Shown piece by piece: positions 1-11,577 of a DNA stretch of 64,000 nt. The stretch is taken from contig OX393581.1 in NCBI GenBank assembly GCA_947652605.1, forward strand, positions 7,692,640-7,756,639, in the 5' to 3' direction. Each line of letters opens with the position of its first letter. Position 1 is the stretch's first letter. The notes beneath the pieces were generated by a model. The model did not search any database. It saw nothing but the letters and a program-made list of their open reading frames with translations, and had not been told where the DNA came from. The position numbers and the translations under genes were made by a program. The DNA comes from Elmis aenea. Lineage: Eukaryota > Arthropoda > Insecta > Coleoptera > Elmidae.

Positions 1-1370
1 TTTTTGTAAATACTTAAAATAATCTTTGGGCAAAATAATCTTAAGAATTCCCTAGTAAATTAAAATGATGAATCGTCCCCTTTTTTTGCAAAGAATAAAA
101 TATGCATTATGTTTTTTTTCTATTAATAAACAAACATTGTTTAATTTAACTATGAATTTGTCTTTCTCATATCATATAAAGCTTGTTTTTAATAGCACCT
201 AACGGACTTTACTCTGTCCATATCAATTAATATATGAAACTCACAGTAAACCTCGCTATAATCAATAAATTTTGTATGGAAATTATTTCTGAAGCGATTT
301 TTATTCTAATGAACAATTTGTTTCTTTAGATCTCAGTTTCATCTTATTGTTAGATTCTTGAACGGACAAAAAGACGTCCAAAATTATATCACGTAAACAT
401 TTGAATCGTGGGGTCGTTTTACGATGTCCTCTCTTCGGCATCTACAAAGAATCACGTAGAGATGAGTGCGTGTTGCGCCCAACTGACCCATGACCTCGGT
501 ACCTGTGTCACAAAGCACAGAAAATCTGCATACCGTAGACTGCTACTCAGCCAACAAGTTCTGGATTTAAAAATCTAAGGATTTTGTAGATAAAATGTAG
601 TTTTGCTAGTTGCGAGAACAGAGCTGCTAAAAATTTTGGGCTCTTTTTTGGAAATTCATAATTAAATATGAGCAAAGAAATTTTGGTAAAGTTTTTGAGT
701 ATTTATATTAAAAAAAGCATTGGTTTAACTTTACTAAACCTAGTCATTTTTGAGAACACCCGTCTCAAAATCCACTAATGTAATTTAAAAGCTTAAATGG
801 GTTTCTAGTCCAGCAAATACTTGCATCCAGATTCAAAAATTAGACCATAAATAATAAAATAATCCGATACCTAGCCCTGAGCTTCCTCGTACATGTTATT
901 ACCACATAGTTATGCCACCATTAATTTCCACAATACTAATCAAAACACTTTCAAGAGAGAAATCTGTAACTGTATTCCCACTTAGCCAGGCATTTAAATC
1001 AAATTTAAATAACAAAATCATAATTTCCATTGATGAGATATATCATGGATGTCGTTAAATCTTTTAATAGAGCCGCTGTTCTGCCTGTCCGGAATAAATT
1101 TCTAGTTTGTACGCGTCCACCTTTGTTATATAATAGTTCCTGTAAAAAGCGAACGAGATTATGTCTAATAAGGTGGGGATTTTTAAATATTCATATTAAC
1201 AAGGCGTTTACTAAATCATTTAGGTCCGTCGCGTAACCGAAGACGGATTAATTACAAGTCTTACCGCTTTAAAAAAAGAGGGACGCGTTGTCCACAATCA
1301 CACAAATGATTTATTGATTATTAGATCTGACTATAGAAAATTGATTCTAATTGTGTTCGATTAAATATAA
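1..1370. other. Unannotated AT-rich DNA
   Basis: I see no gene, repeat family or transposon end here. Open frames of 60-70 codons are of a size expected by chance. The stretch at about 400-560 is richer in GC than its surroundings and could be conserved non-coding DNA, but no recognisable motif supports this. Confidence 0.5.
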
Positions 1371-1428
1371 TGGTCCACTTAAAGTTTAATGGTCACAGAA
1401 GATCGAAAATTAAATTTTAAGTGGACCA
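1371..1428. repeat. Short hairpin, about 20-bp arms
   Basis: TGGTCCACTTAAA at 1371-1383 is the exact reverse complement of 1416-1428. The pairing continues inward to about 20 bp with one mismatch, leaving a loop of about 18 nt. It may be a small foldback repeat or a chance hairpin. No mature small-RNA evidence can be inferred. Confidence 0.5.
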
Positions 1429-1971
1429 ATAAATCTACCTTACATTTTTTCTTGGATAGTTAAAATTACTCGCTATTTTTATAAGCAAATGAATCTTAAA
1501 GCGCACACACGTTGTGTAATATATCAATCTCTAATCATAAATCTATTCCTCCTAGCGATTTATGCAAATTTTGAGACAAATTTATATGCACAGGACGTAT
1601 TATTTTTGTTTTATGATTTTTTAAGAAATCCATTTCTTTTATGGGCCGATTTTATCAGTTTGAAATGTCCATAAACGTAATTGGTGTAAAAATCCAACGT
1701 ACATTACAAAAATTATTTTTTGCAAGCTGGCCGAATATTGCCTAATGATTTTTATTTGATGGAGCAATTATTTTTAATTTTTTACAGCTGGATGACATGA
1801 ATTTTAATTGTGCATGAATACAGAGATTCACAGTTAGTCCACAATAAAATTTAGTGACTTACTTGTAATAAAAAATTTATATTTAATTCGAGAATTAATT
1901 TAGCTTGTACAAGAAGAAACTGGTGTATTATTTGATTCTTTTTATGGTCTGTTTTTTGACCCATTTTTAAT

Positions 1972-2450
1972 TATTTTTAGTGGTCTGAAGCTGCATCAAA
2001 AGAAAATTACATTTTGGACACCCTGTAAGTAATGCATCGATTGCAAAAATTCCAGGATGAACTTCACGGTTTCTCCGATGCATAGTCTCAATAACAGCGT
2101 TTTCTCTTAAAAAATGGCGGCTGTAGATAATATTAAGAACGACGATGCAAATCAATTTTTTTTAAGTCCAAAAATCTAAAAAACGACTGAACTTAAATTA
2201 AGGGAATGCCATCAAAAGTCCCTTTAAAATAAAGTATTTAATCCAAAAAAAGTAATAAAATATATACCATTGTATTTAAAATAAGAAAGTAGACTTTAAC
2301 TTCTGGTATTACCGGAAGTATCGCCATCTTAAAATTATTTTTATTAAACCGTTCATATGCCATTATGGTCATAACCTACATTTTAGATCATTAACCTTTT
2401 TTATTCTTCATATATTTCTAATGCACGGTCCCATTCAATCACCCTGTATA
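1972..2450 (-). mobile_element. Foldback family C, single-arm remnant
   Basis: This segment is a diverged copy of the right arm of the large foldback at 48558-50439, matching it from about 49968 to 50439. Shared text includes GTGGTCTGAAG near the inner edge and the end CAATCACCCTGTATA. The opposite arm and central region are absent, so it is a truncated, immobile copy. Confidence 0.8.
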
Positions 2451-4564
2451 CTAATAGTACAAAATAATAAAAAAAATGGTACAAAAAAAAAATTATATTA
2501 GAAACAAAATATAGAAAGATAATCATAATAATGTATACTAAATTCAACTTACTATCTTAAACAATACAAGTTTGCATTATATGTAACTCAAAAACATGTA
2601 AAGAAAAAAATTGTTGGTGGTTTTAGATTTTTCATAAAAAAACACGTAGGAAACCTCTAAAAAAAATTGGTTATATGTGTAATAATAACGGATTGATAAG
2701 ACATTATTTTAATAATCATAAAATACTATATCTAAATTAACTTAAAAATGTGGAATAGTAGAAAATCCTTTTTAATGGTTCGGAATTTTTTCAGGCCATT
2801 TTTTGGTTTTGTAATTTTTTTTTAGTCTTTAGTACTAAGTGTTTTATATATCTACCATTATAATCTCAGCGATTTTAGACCACCATGTGCTTATTTTAAA
2901 TATCTTTTTCTAAGATGGAGCTAATTCGAACGGGTTTAAAATTTTATCTTATTATGATAAGTGCAAATTATTTTTTGAGACTCCAAGGTAAAGTGCTATA
3001 AAAACAAACTTTAATGAACATTTACTGATAGGATCTATTTTTAGCGATTTGCTTTTCGTAGCTAGGGCAGCATAAGCTCTGGGCATTGATTGCTGATTTA
3101 ATATAAACACCGTTCATAAAACTTTATCAGATTTAGATTCGATTTTATTAGATTTCAAAATCACCTCTTTTATTTATTTATTATCAATTAGCTTAAATAA
3201 AATGTAGATCCTACAAAATTTTATTTGCATCGAAGCATTAAATATTTTAACGTATTTTTTTTATCTTCACACCATATCTGATCGTCTTTTTTAAATAACA
3301 CATCGCGCCATAAATTTGGTCGTTGATAAATCAGGCGATAATATACAGAAAATTCGGCGTCATTTTTAGTAAGAAAAAATATAAAAAGATCGTAAAAAAT
3401 AAATATGTATGTATGTGTAGAGTAGTGGTCGCCTGTTTGGGCCCTTATGGTTGAGTTCAGTGCTGTAAAATTTTAATTCTGGACTGATCTGATCTCATGT
3501 TTACGGTAACATAACCGAGAAATTTAAATTACTTGGTGCTGTTTAACGATTCGAAATAATTTCACACTTCATTGCTTACTTTAGGCTATCATAAGTTGTT
3601 GGATAATAATGATATTTATTTGCCTGAAAGTTTAATTTACATCTTATGTATACACATATTTATGTCTCTTTATTTTTACACCTCATCAATATTTATTTGT
3701 GTAAAAGTATAGTTTACACTTTCTAACAAATGAATTCATTTCATAGCAAGTCACATCTGCTAGAGGTAGTTTATAAGCTCAGGGTTGTTTCTTTTAATTT
3801 TAACAATGCTAGGGTATAAAGACGTCTTAAACTTGAAGGAAGAATGAAGAAATCTAATGTCTAATATCAATTTTTTTTTATTGTCTTCTCTTTCGACTTT
3901 TTAGTCCAGTTTTATCTTCATAAACTTTTCTGGAAATTCTAATCCTAATGGCTAATCACTCCTAACTGTGCCCCTGCTTGTTTATTATATGATACCTAAC
4001 CGAAGCAATCCTCAAAAATGTATTATGGAAATTATATTTCAGGGAAATCCAAAAATAATTTTTGTGAAGTAAATCTGCTTGCAATTGTATTCTAAGCCGA
4101 TATCTATATGATCTTGGAATTCGTTAAAGATAGTCGGCAAATAAATATCAAAGGCAAGAGTTGCTTGCTTTGGATTTAAAATCTAGTGTTCCATACTCAG
4201 GAAAATGTTTTCCTTGTTTACAAATTGTTAAAGTTTCATGAACTTTTTCTAAAATTTGGATGCAACGGTGTCCTTATAAGTTTTCTTATTCATTCTTGGA
4301 ACTATGTCAGAAAGAAGCTTGTTTTAGATTTATTGTAATAATTAGCTGGGTGATCGTTTAGTCGCGTATGACCAAATGGCTTTATAACTTGTAAACTAAC
4401 ACTTTATTATTCAAAGGCGACGGAAAATCGTGATTCAGTCGTCAAAAACTAGACTCAAAATTTTATGTTGAGTTGCTCAGGTCTTTCTGAATCAATTCCA
4501 AATTTGCACAAAGGTATTTAGTAATTTCTTGATACAGTCTATGTAATATTAACATGCTTTTTAC
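2451..4564. other. Unannotated AT-rich DNA
   Basis: Apart from short open frames I see no coding signature, terminal inverted repeat or tandem structure. Presumed intergenic or intronic. Confidence 0.5.
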
Positions 4565-4744
4565 AGCATGGGGACTGGGGTCGGAGAGGTGGTGGATTGC
4601 CGTAGAAATCTGTAGAAGGAGATTTAGGTATAATACAATCTTGGTTTCCGGGTTTGGAACCGCGTCTTCTATATTTAGAAGTAGTTGACGTTTCGACCAT
4701 TGTGTCTTGGTCTTTTTCAAACTTTAGGTAGTTAAATGCATAAT
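4565..4744 (-). other. Candidate internal exon, unknown gene
   Basis: On the - strand a pyrimidine-rich tract ends in CAAG at 4745, giving a plausible splice acceptor. A GTAAAA donor follows at 4564. The 180-nt interval between them (a multiple of three) is open in the frame set by the acceptor. That frame encodes a basic, then proline- and serine-rich segment with SKYRRRGSKPGNQD followed by PPPLRPQSPCC, the look of a disordered protein region. A second - strand frame over 4463-4720 is also open for 85 codons, so the frame choice is uncertain. I recognise no family. A pseudogene fragment or chance are real alternatives. Confidence 0.22.
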
Positions 4745-4765
4745 CTTGAGCAGGAGTTTGATAGG

Positions 4766-6335
4766 ATGAGGGAAAACGTTTAGGGAATTAGTTAAATTTT
4801 GGCCGGGTTAAAATAAACATTTGAAGAAAACGGGTGTTATTCATTATTTAATCGTTCTTTCAGGCCGTTTAAGTTATTGCCATCGAACACATCACTATTA
4901 AGACTGTTTGGGTCAGTAAGTAGAAGCTTGTCAAAGCTTTTTTTTTTAGAATGCTGTGTAGAACGGAATGGCAGTCGGTACAAAAAAAGTGTGTTCGGCG
5001 GCAATTATAAATTATACAAGTTGATATGACTCTTAACTTGACCAACAAATCGCTTAATCCCTGAATGTCTTCAACTGAATTATTGGACGCCTGATCGACC
5101 ACATTGAACTAAATGACTAAAATATTGATTCAAATAGCAACGTCGTGTCCATTCTCGGTTAATTAAGCATCATGGTTAAATGACGGATTTTACCAGTTGA
5201 CTGCAATACACGCATACTTCATCCTGAAGAGGATACACGAACAGATTTCACTAAAGTAAAACATGAACTATTTTTTTTATTGTCCTGTCACAAATTTTTC
5301 TGATCTTTTCTATCCAATTTTGTTATTTTTGTTTCACAAGTCCACATTCTTCTTCTTATAGTACGCTCACATCTTTACTTGCTTTGATATTTCATTAGAC
5401 GTGATAACAGATCTAATTAATTACGTAAGATGTTAGATGTTTCATGACGATACAACACACTTCGTATTTAAGTATCTAGGAGAATCTCGAAGGACCAAAA
5501 TCCATCAATAAATCCGCTTAAAAGCCGCAAACAGGCTCATAAAGTGATCTCAAACCCCCGCTCTCTGCAACCCTGACCGTGGTTCTCTCCCTCACGCGAA
5601 GATTTATTATCCGAAGTCACGCTTCGGGATTTTATCTTTTCAATTTGAAATTTAAATGCCGAGCTAATTTGATTGGAAATTTTGATATATGCGTATTTTA
5701 TAGTTTTAATGACACTTTCTAAAAAAATAATTCGAACGACAAGGTTCACTCTAACGTATTAAGATATGCGCCTGGTTAAGACACCAACCACATCATAAGT
5801 GATTTGTAAGGTTATTAGAGCAGCTGCAGGTGGGTGTGTGACGGATTTGATGTGACACGCGATATGTCCTGGATATTGCATTATGTCGGTGTTGTGGTGG
5901 AACTGGAGCGTTTTAATTGGATTATTATTTATGTTTGCAAATTGGTAGTAAAATGGATTTATTAAAGTGGTCTGATTGTTAAGGACAGCCATGTTATGTT
6001 CGCTGTGTCGAGCCAATTAGCAAATGACACAACATTATTGTGCATTGATAGATTAAGGTCGTAATGCTAAATTGGATAAGTCTGGTATGATAAATGTGCA
6101 GCTTTTTAACACTGATTTTTAGTCTAAAGTCTAAAGTGGTTGATTAACAACTGCAACCTGCCGTTTTAGGCAAAAAGGTCTTTGCTAACGTTTGAAACGT
6201 ATTGTAAACATTTAGAAAATAATCTACAACGCATTTTTTTACATGTAGAAAATTCTGTCAAAAGCAACGCCTACTAGCCTTTTACGGTGTATTGTTATTT
6301 ACCTGTTTAGGGAAATCTTGTACAAAATTTTCTAG
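4766..6335. other. Non-coding DNA, possible regulatory islands
   Basis: No gene is recognised. An open frame at 4869-5102 (- strand) starts like ordinary protein (MVDQASNNSVEDIQGLSDLL) but matches nothing I know. The GC-richer patches at 5520-5640 and 5760-6020 look like conserved non-coding DNA, but this cannot be shown from one sequence. Confidence 0.35.
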
Positions 6336-7621
6336 TTATCTTATACAGGGTGTTTTCTTGCGGTATTATTGTTATAATCCATATATGCTGTATGTATTGC
6401 AAAAGAGGTACCGACGCTTGGGCGTCTTTTGGTAAAATTGACAAAAACGGATTCGACTATGTTAGCTAAACATGCCAGGTAATTTTAGAACCATGACTTT
6501 AATAATTTTCTAGTTATTGTATCTTATACGGCGCGTTGTCTTAAGCTTAAGGTATTAGTGTTATTGTCAATATATGCGGTATATATTGCAAAAGAGGTAT
6601 CGACGCTTAGGCGTCTTTTGCTAAAATTGACAACAACGGCTTCGAATATGTTAGCCAAACATGCCCAGGTAATTTTAGAACCATGTCTGTAATAATTTTC
6701 TAGTTATTGTATCTTATACGGCGCGTTGTCTTAAGGTATTAGTGTTATTGTCAATATATGCGGTATATATTGCAAAAGAGGTACCGACGCTTGGGCGTCT
6801 TTTGCTAAAATTGACAACAACGGCTTCGACTATGTTAGCCAAACATGCCCAGGTAATTTTAGAACCATGACTAATAATTTTCTAGTTATTGTGTCTTATA
6901 CGGCGCGTTGTCTTAAGGTATTACTGTTATCGTCAATATATGCTGTATATATTGAAAAAGAGGTACCGACGCTTGGGCGTCTTTTGCTAAAATTGACAAA
7001 AACGGCTTCGACTATGTTAGCCAAACATGCCCAGGTAATTTTAGAACCATGTCTGTAATAATTTTCTAGTTATTGTATCTTATACGGCGCGTTGTCTTAA
7101 GGTATTAGTGTTATTGTCAATATATGCGGTATATATTGCAAAAGAGGTACCGACGCTTGGGCGTCTTTTGCTAAAATTGACAAAAACGGCTTCGACTATG
7201 TTAGCCAAACATGCCCAGGTAATTTTAGAACCATGTCTGTAATAATTTTCTAGTTATTGTATCTTATACGGCGCGTTGTCTTAAGGTATTAGTGTTATCG
7301 TCAATATATGCGGTATATATTGCAAAAGAGGTACCGACGCTTGGGCGCCTTTTGCTAAAATTGTCAAAAACGGCTTCGATTATGTTAGCCAAACATGCCC
7401 AGGTAATTTCAGAACCATGACTTTAATAATTTTCTAGTTATTGTATCTTATACGGCGCGTTATCTTAAGATATTACTGTTATCGTCAATATATCCGGTCC
7501 CTATTGCAAAAGAGGTACCGACGCTTGGGCGCCTTTTGCTAAAATTGTCAAAAACGGCTTCGACTATGTTAGTTAAACATGCCCAGGTAATTTTAGAACA
7601 ACTACTTTAATAATTTTCTAT
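6336..7621. repeat. Seven-copy tandem array, 184-bp period
   Basis: The landmark GAGGTACCGACGCTTGGGCG (with small variants) recurs at 6405, 6594, 6778, 6960, 7144, 7328 and 7512, spacings 189, 184, 182, 184, 184 and 184. Each unit also carries ATTTTCTAGTTATTGTATCT, a GCGCGTTGTCTTAAG block and a TTAGCCAAACATGCCCAGG block. The first copy differs most: it begins with TATACAGGGTGTTTTC where the later copies read TATACGGCGCGTTGTC. The array is followed at once by a TACAGTGTGTCC end, so it may have expanded inside, or at the end of, a TIR transposon. Every unit holds a conserved imperfect hairpin around GACGC-TTGG-GCGTC. No unit is coding. Confidence 0.95.
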
Positions 7622-7990
7622 ACAGTGTGTCCAAAAGGAATGAAATATACTATAGGTATATCTTAGAAAATATCCACTTTAGGGATAAATGTTTTGAATA
7701 AAAGTAGTTTGGTACTTAGTTTTCCACCATAGGACAATTTTTTTTTTTAATAACAAAAGCGCAATGAAAAACAATTGAATTTTTTAAATTGACAAGGTAC
7801 CCCTATATTATACTCATTCGATAGATATTTTTTTGCTCTTTACAGTGATGCAAAACTTTAGTACCCTTACTTAAGCAACTTTTTGAGAAAAAGCACTGCC
7901 TCTTAAAACAAGGTATTTATTCCTCGTAATAGCCATTTTAAACAATAACAACATCCTGCTTCGGATTACCAAAAATTAACTGTTAACAGG
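7619..7990. mobile_element. MITE-like end, boundaries unclear
   Basis: TACAGTGTGTCCAAAAGG just after the tandem array resembles the TACAGGGTGTCC-type terminal repeats of small insect DNA transposons. I cannot find its matching inverted end, so the right limit is a guess. Confidence 0.3.
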
Positions 7991-8429
7991 AATTTCTATT
8001 GCTTATATTTCCCTTAGCTGCAGATGTTCAAAATCAGCTGTTAGTCGCCATTATTCACTAACTGAATGCGCATCTGTAGCCCGCAATTTCTGTATCAAAA
8101 CTTGCAAGCAAATAGAACACGCTCTATAGTATTTTCTGTACAAGAAACTGCATGGAACGCTTGTACATGCAAGAAACTATACAAAATTTTGTACGAGAAA
8201 CCTGTATGACACGATATAAGATTTTCTGTATACTATTTGGTATAGATTTTAATACAGAAATGTATACGCTGTCAGACGGGCTTTACGGAAGAGGTTTTGA
8301 ACCAGTTTTCATCAATGTACCCCTTGGGCTTACTGTGAACCGTCATCTACCACTTGTCGGTTGGCCCATTTCAAAAAAACTCACATGCATACGTGGAAGA
8401 CAATTTAGTTAAAATATCCGACACTAATT

Positions 8430-9008
8430 TCTTTAAAGATTTGAACTCTTCTGGAATCGTTTGTCAGGCGCTAATAATTTTGCTTTTAGCATTATTTTTT
8501 TTTTCTCCAAACGTTCCCTTCCAATAATCTCGAAATTTTTCCTTACGTCAATAAACGTTTGCCTCCAAATTGAACTAGATTGAATTTTTTGTATTTTAAC
8601 CATTCAAAAATGTCCAAATCAACTTGATTATGTCTGGGTACATTATGAATTTTGAAATTACGTCGCAATTTTTAAATTGAGAAAATCGTAAATAAAATTT
8701 ATCTATTGTAGATTCCACAGCTGTGTTTAAGTCTTCAGTCAATTGCATTTGATTTATTTCAGTTTGACGATTCGGATTTTCAATTAAAAAAATTAAATTT
8801 GGAAAATATTTGAAGGCATGATATATAGGTTCGAAACAAAATGCATGTATTTTATTTGAATAAATATAATTGGGTGTTATAAATTCATTATTTAAAACTA
8901 AAAGTATTAGTTTTCAATAAACTTTAAAAAAGCAACTATTTCTCCTCGTGCCAATAAAATTTTTTACGTGCCAACTGTGGTACGCGTGCCATAGGTTCGC
9001 CACCCCTG
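8430..9008 (-). mobile_element. hAT transposon remnant
   Basis: Read on the - strand, the right edge begins CAGGGGTGGCGAACCTATGG, the type of end (CAG-G, GGCACGCGTGCC-like inner sequence) seen on hAT elements that encode BED-finger or GTF2I-repeat-like transposases. Further in, between about 8830 and 8590, the - strand encodes a decayed protein with HAFKYFPNLIFLIENPN and later KFYLRFSQFKNCDVISKF. This resembles the region just before the C-terminal dimerisation domain of such transposases. Most of the transposase and the opposite end are missing. Family placement follows from known hAT architecture. Confidence 0.6.
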
Positions 9009-10274
9009 CTATATACTTTTTGCTGTTATATTTCCATATTCTGCTAAACCAAATAAGATTTAATTATAATTCAAATTGCTTGGTAATAATAATAAGACAC
9101 CAAGATTTAATTTACGTTAAATACAAAATTCCTGCCAGTAGATACGGTACAGAAATATTATAATTTTTAAACTGTAAACGTCGCCTAGCTTTGTGTTGAA
9201 GTTATGCATGTCCTGTTTATGAAATATTGCACTTTAGTCACATGCAAAATATGAATCAGGAATTTTGCTACTAATTGTTGAGCGTTCGCGTCGCTTTGAA
9301 ATTCAAGCCCGGGGCAAAATTATTTATACTTTCATCTACTAAAACACTGCTAATAAATTGTGTCTCGTTAATAAATTACGAATAAATCAATACACGCGAA
9401 AAACAAGTGACTTTCTACAAGCAATAGAGCGTTTACAAGTTCCAAATATGTAATAAAATTTTAATTGCCCATTTAATCGTACATATATTTAAAACAACAA
9501 TCATAAATACGAGCGTTGAATTGGTTATTTTCTCGATTTCCTATGCAACTCGTCGACATATTTACAGCAATTCACTATCTATAATAATAAATCTGGAATA
9601 GAAATTAATAAGTATAAATAATGTGCATAGTTTAAGATTATAACTCACTCGGCTACCTTAAGGTTTTTGTTGCACAAAAAATTTGATATGTGGCATTATT
9701 TGTATCGTAACAATACTCTCATTATACATGCATGAGCCAAATGTATGCAGCTCACGTTCCCTAGTTAGCCGCACATCTTTATGAATACCTTGATGTTAAC
9801 AATAGCCTAGTCAGCTTCAAAAGCGCCAGTTATCATGTGCTGGCTTTTTGCCGCATTTTATTCAGAAGCCAGCGATACCAAACATCTTCTGACCGGCGCA
9901 ATACCACGGCGAGTCACCCAGATAGATAAAATTAAAATTTATTTTGCAGTTACTGTAATTTTATCAAGTCCTGCATACTTAAAATCCTAAAGTACTGACA
10001 AACATATTCAGTTGATTTCCTGGGAAATTTAATTTTGTTTCCCATGTTTTGGCTAACAATAAATAAAATAAAATTAAGAGAGTAAGATGTAACGAAGTAT
10101 TTTTTTTGTTTATTTAAACCCTAATAGAGTTTATAACAATGCAATATAGCTTTTAAAACAAATGAGCAGTTTTATTCTAGCCTAAACTAATAGTTCAAAT
10201 TTAGTCTAAGGATTACTCAATAGTAGTCCTTGTTTGCTAATATACAATGTGCTTTTTTCGATGCTCACCATTGC
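9009..10274. other. Unannotated DNA
   Basis: No gene or transposon end is recognised. The stretch at about 9810-9930 (GCCAGC and GGCGCAATACCACGGCGAG) is less AT-rich and could be non-coding functional DNA, without further support. Confidence 0.4.
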
Positions 10275-11577
10275 TATCTTGAAAACGGTAAGAGATACAA
10301 GGTCGGTTAATTTAGAGAAAAGTTGCACATTTTTATGAAGATTAAGAATCTGAAAAGAAATCATGGATATTTTGATTTGTTTTTGATTTATTACAAGAAA
10401 ACTGAAAAATGCGATTTTAGAAAAATATATATTATCTTCCCTACCATTGACGCTATTTCATTTAAACTTGGTAACTTTATGTTTTTAACCGTCCTGGGTT
10501 TGATGATGTCAACAGAAATTTCCTAAGCCTTCTAGATTTCAAGTTGCGATAGTCAACTTTTTTATTTCTTATGGCCGCCATATTGAATTTTTACACCATC
10601 AGACAGACAAAACAATTAGCTTTTCAGATTGGTAACCAACATACCTTTTTTCTTTCAAAAAACTTGTTGAAATTTGAAAATTTGTATAAATAATCTATAA
10701 AATCGTGAATGTTTTGAAAAACAATTGAAATGATAATATAAATAAAAATGACACAACATTTTATAAGTCTAATAAAATAACGAAATGACAATAAATTTAA
10801 AACACCAGATAAATAATTATTTAAATTGTTTAAAGTGCACGCCGTTATGTATGATGTAGTGGTTAGTACTCAAATTCATTTCGTCCACTGCCTTTAGGAT
10901 AGTTTGTCTCGAAATAGAGTGGAAAGCATTTTTGATTTTACGACGAAGAAGTTCAATATTTTCCGTTAGGGTTGCATAAACATCATCAATGTAAAAGTAA
11001 TCCATAGGCGTTAAACATGGCGATCGCGGAGGCCAATGAACAGGACCAAACGTACCAAGTCATCAATTTTGAAAGCGTACATCTAAATTAATATCCCTTT
11101 ACAATGCGGGCGTTGTGAGGACCAGCTCCTTCTTGCTGAAACTACTGATGATTTTGAATTATTAATAATGGCAATTCGCCTAACATATCTTCTAAATATG
11201 TTTCCAACAATCTTAATTTCGTTATCATTAGACAAATAAAATGTTCTGTAGCTTTTATTTATATCATAGTTTCAATTGTTTTTCAGAGCATTCTCGATTT
11301 TATGAATTATTTACACAAATTTTCAAATTTCAACAAGTTTTTTGAAAGAAAAAAGGTATGTTGGTTACCAACCTGAAAAGCTATTTTTTTTTGTCTGTCT
11401 GATGGTGTAAAACAGTTTTTTTCCAATAAATCAAAAACCGAAATTGATAGAATATTTTTGAAAACGATTCTGGGTTTGTGCTAAAAAGCTGCACATTTTT
11501 GGTAATTTAAGCGTTTCTCTATCTTGGGTATTAAGCGGGATACCCATGTAATCCCATCGAAATTGGACCACCCTGTA
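10275..11577 (-). mobile_element. Long-TIR element with dead DDE transposase
   Basis: About 300 bp at each side are inverted copies: ACACCATCAGACAGACAAAA at about 10600 mirrors TGTCTGTCTGATGGTGTA at about 11390, and the pairing runs through GGTAACCAACATACC and CAAGTTTTTTGAAAG. The right tip is TGGACCACCCTGTA. The left tip has decayed. The centre holds a C-terminal transposase fragment. The layout is that of a Tc1/mariner-like (IS630 superfamily) element with enlarged inverted repeats, as judged by the transposase motifs. Confidence 0.8.
10817..11145 (-). pseudogene. DDE transposase C-terminus, broken
   Basis: On the - strand the motif FQQEGAGPHNARIVKGY is followed by a stop and frameshift, then VHWPPRSPCLTPMDYF and an open run to HNGVHFKQFK. 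These match the FQQDGAPPH...WPPRSPDLTPLDFF landmarks of insect DDE_3-type transposases (IS630/mariner superfamily). The second catalytic aspartate (QQDGA) reads Glu and the aspartate expected in SPDLTP reads Cys. Together with the stop, this means the copy cannot be active. The N-terminal helix-turn-helix half is missing. Compare the N-terminal remnant of a similar protein at 49344-49791. Confidence 0.8.

Noticed and set aside
6336..7621. CRISPR-like or coding tandem repeat
   Set aside because: Units are 184 bp with no short-repeat/unique-spacer layout, and frames are not maintained from unit to unit; it is a satellite-type array in a eukaryote.
8152..8412. 86-codon + strand frame as a gene
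   Set aside because: No domain, no splice context and repetitive GTACAAGAAACT-type words at its start; length is within chance for this region.
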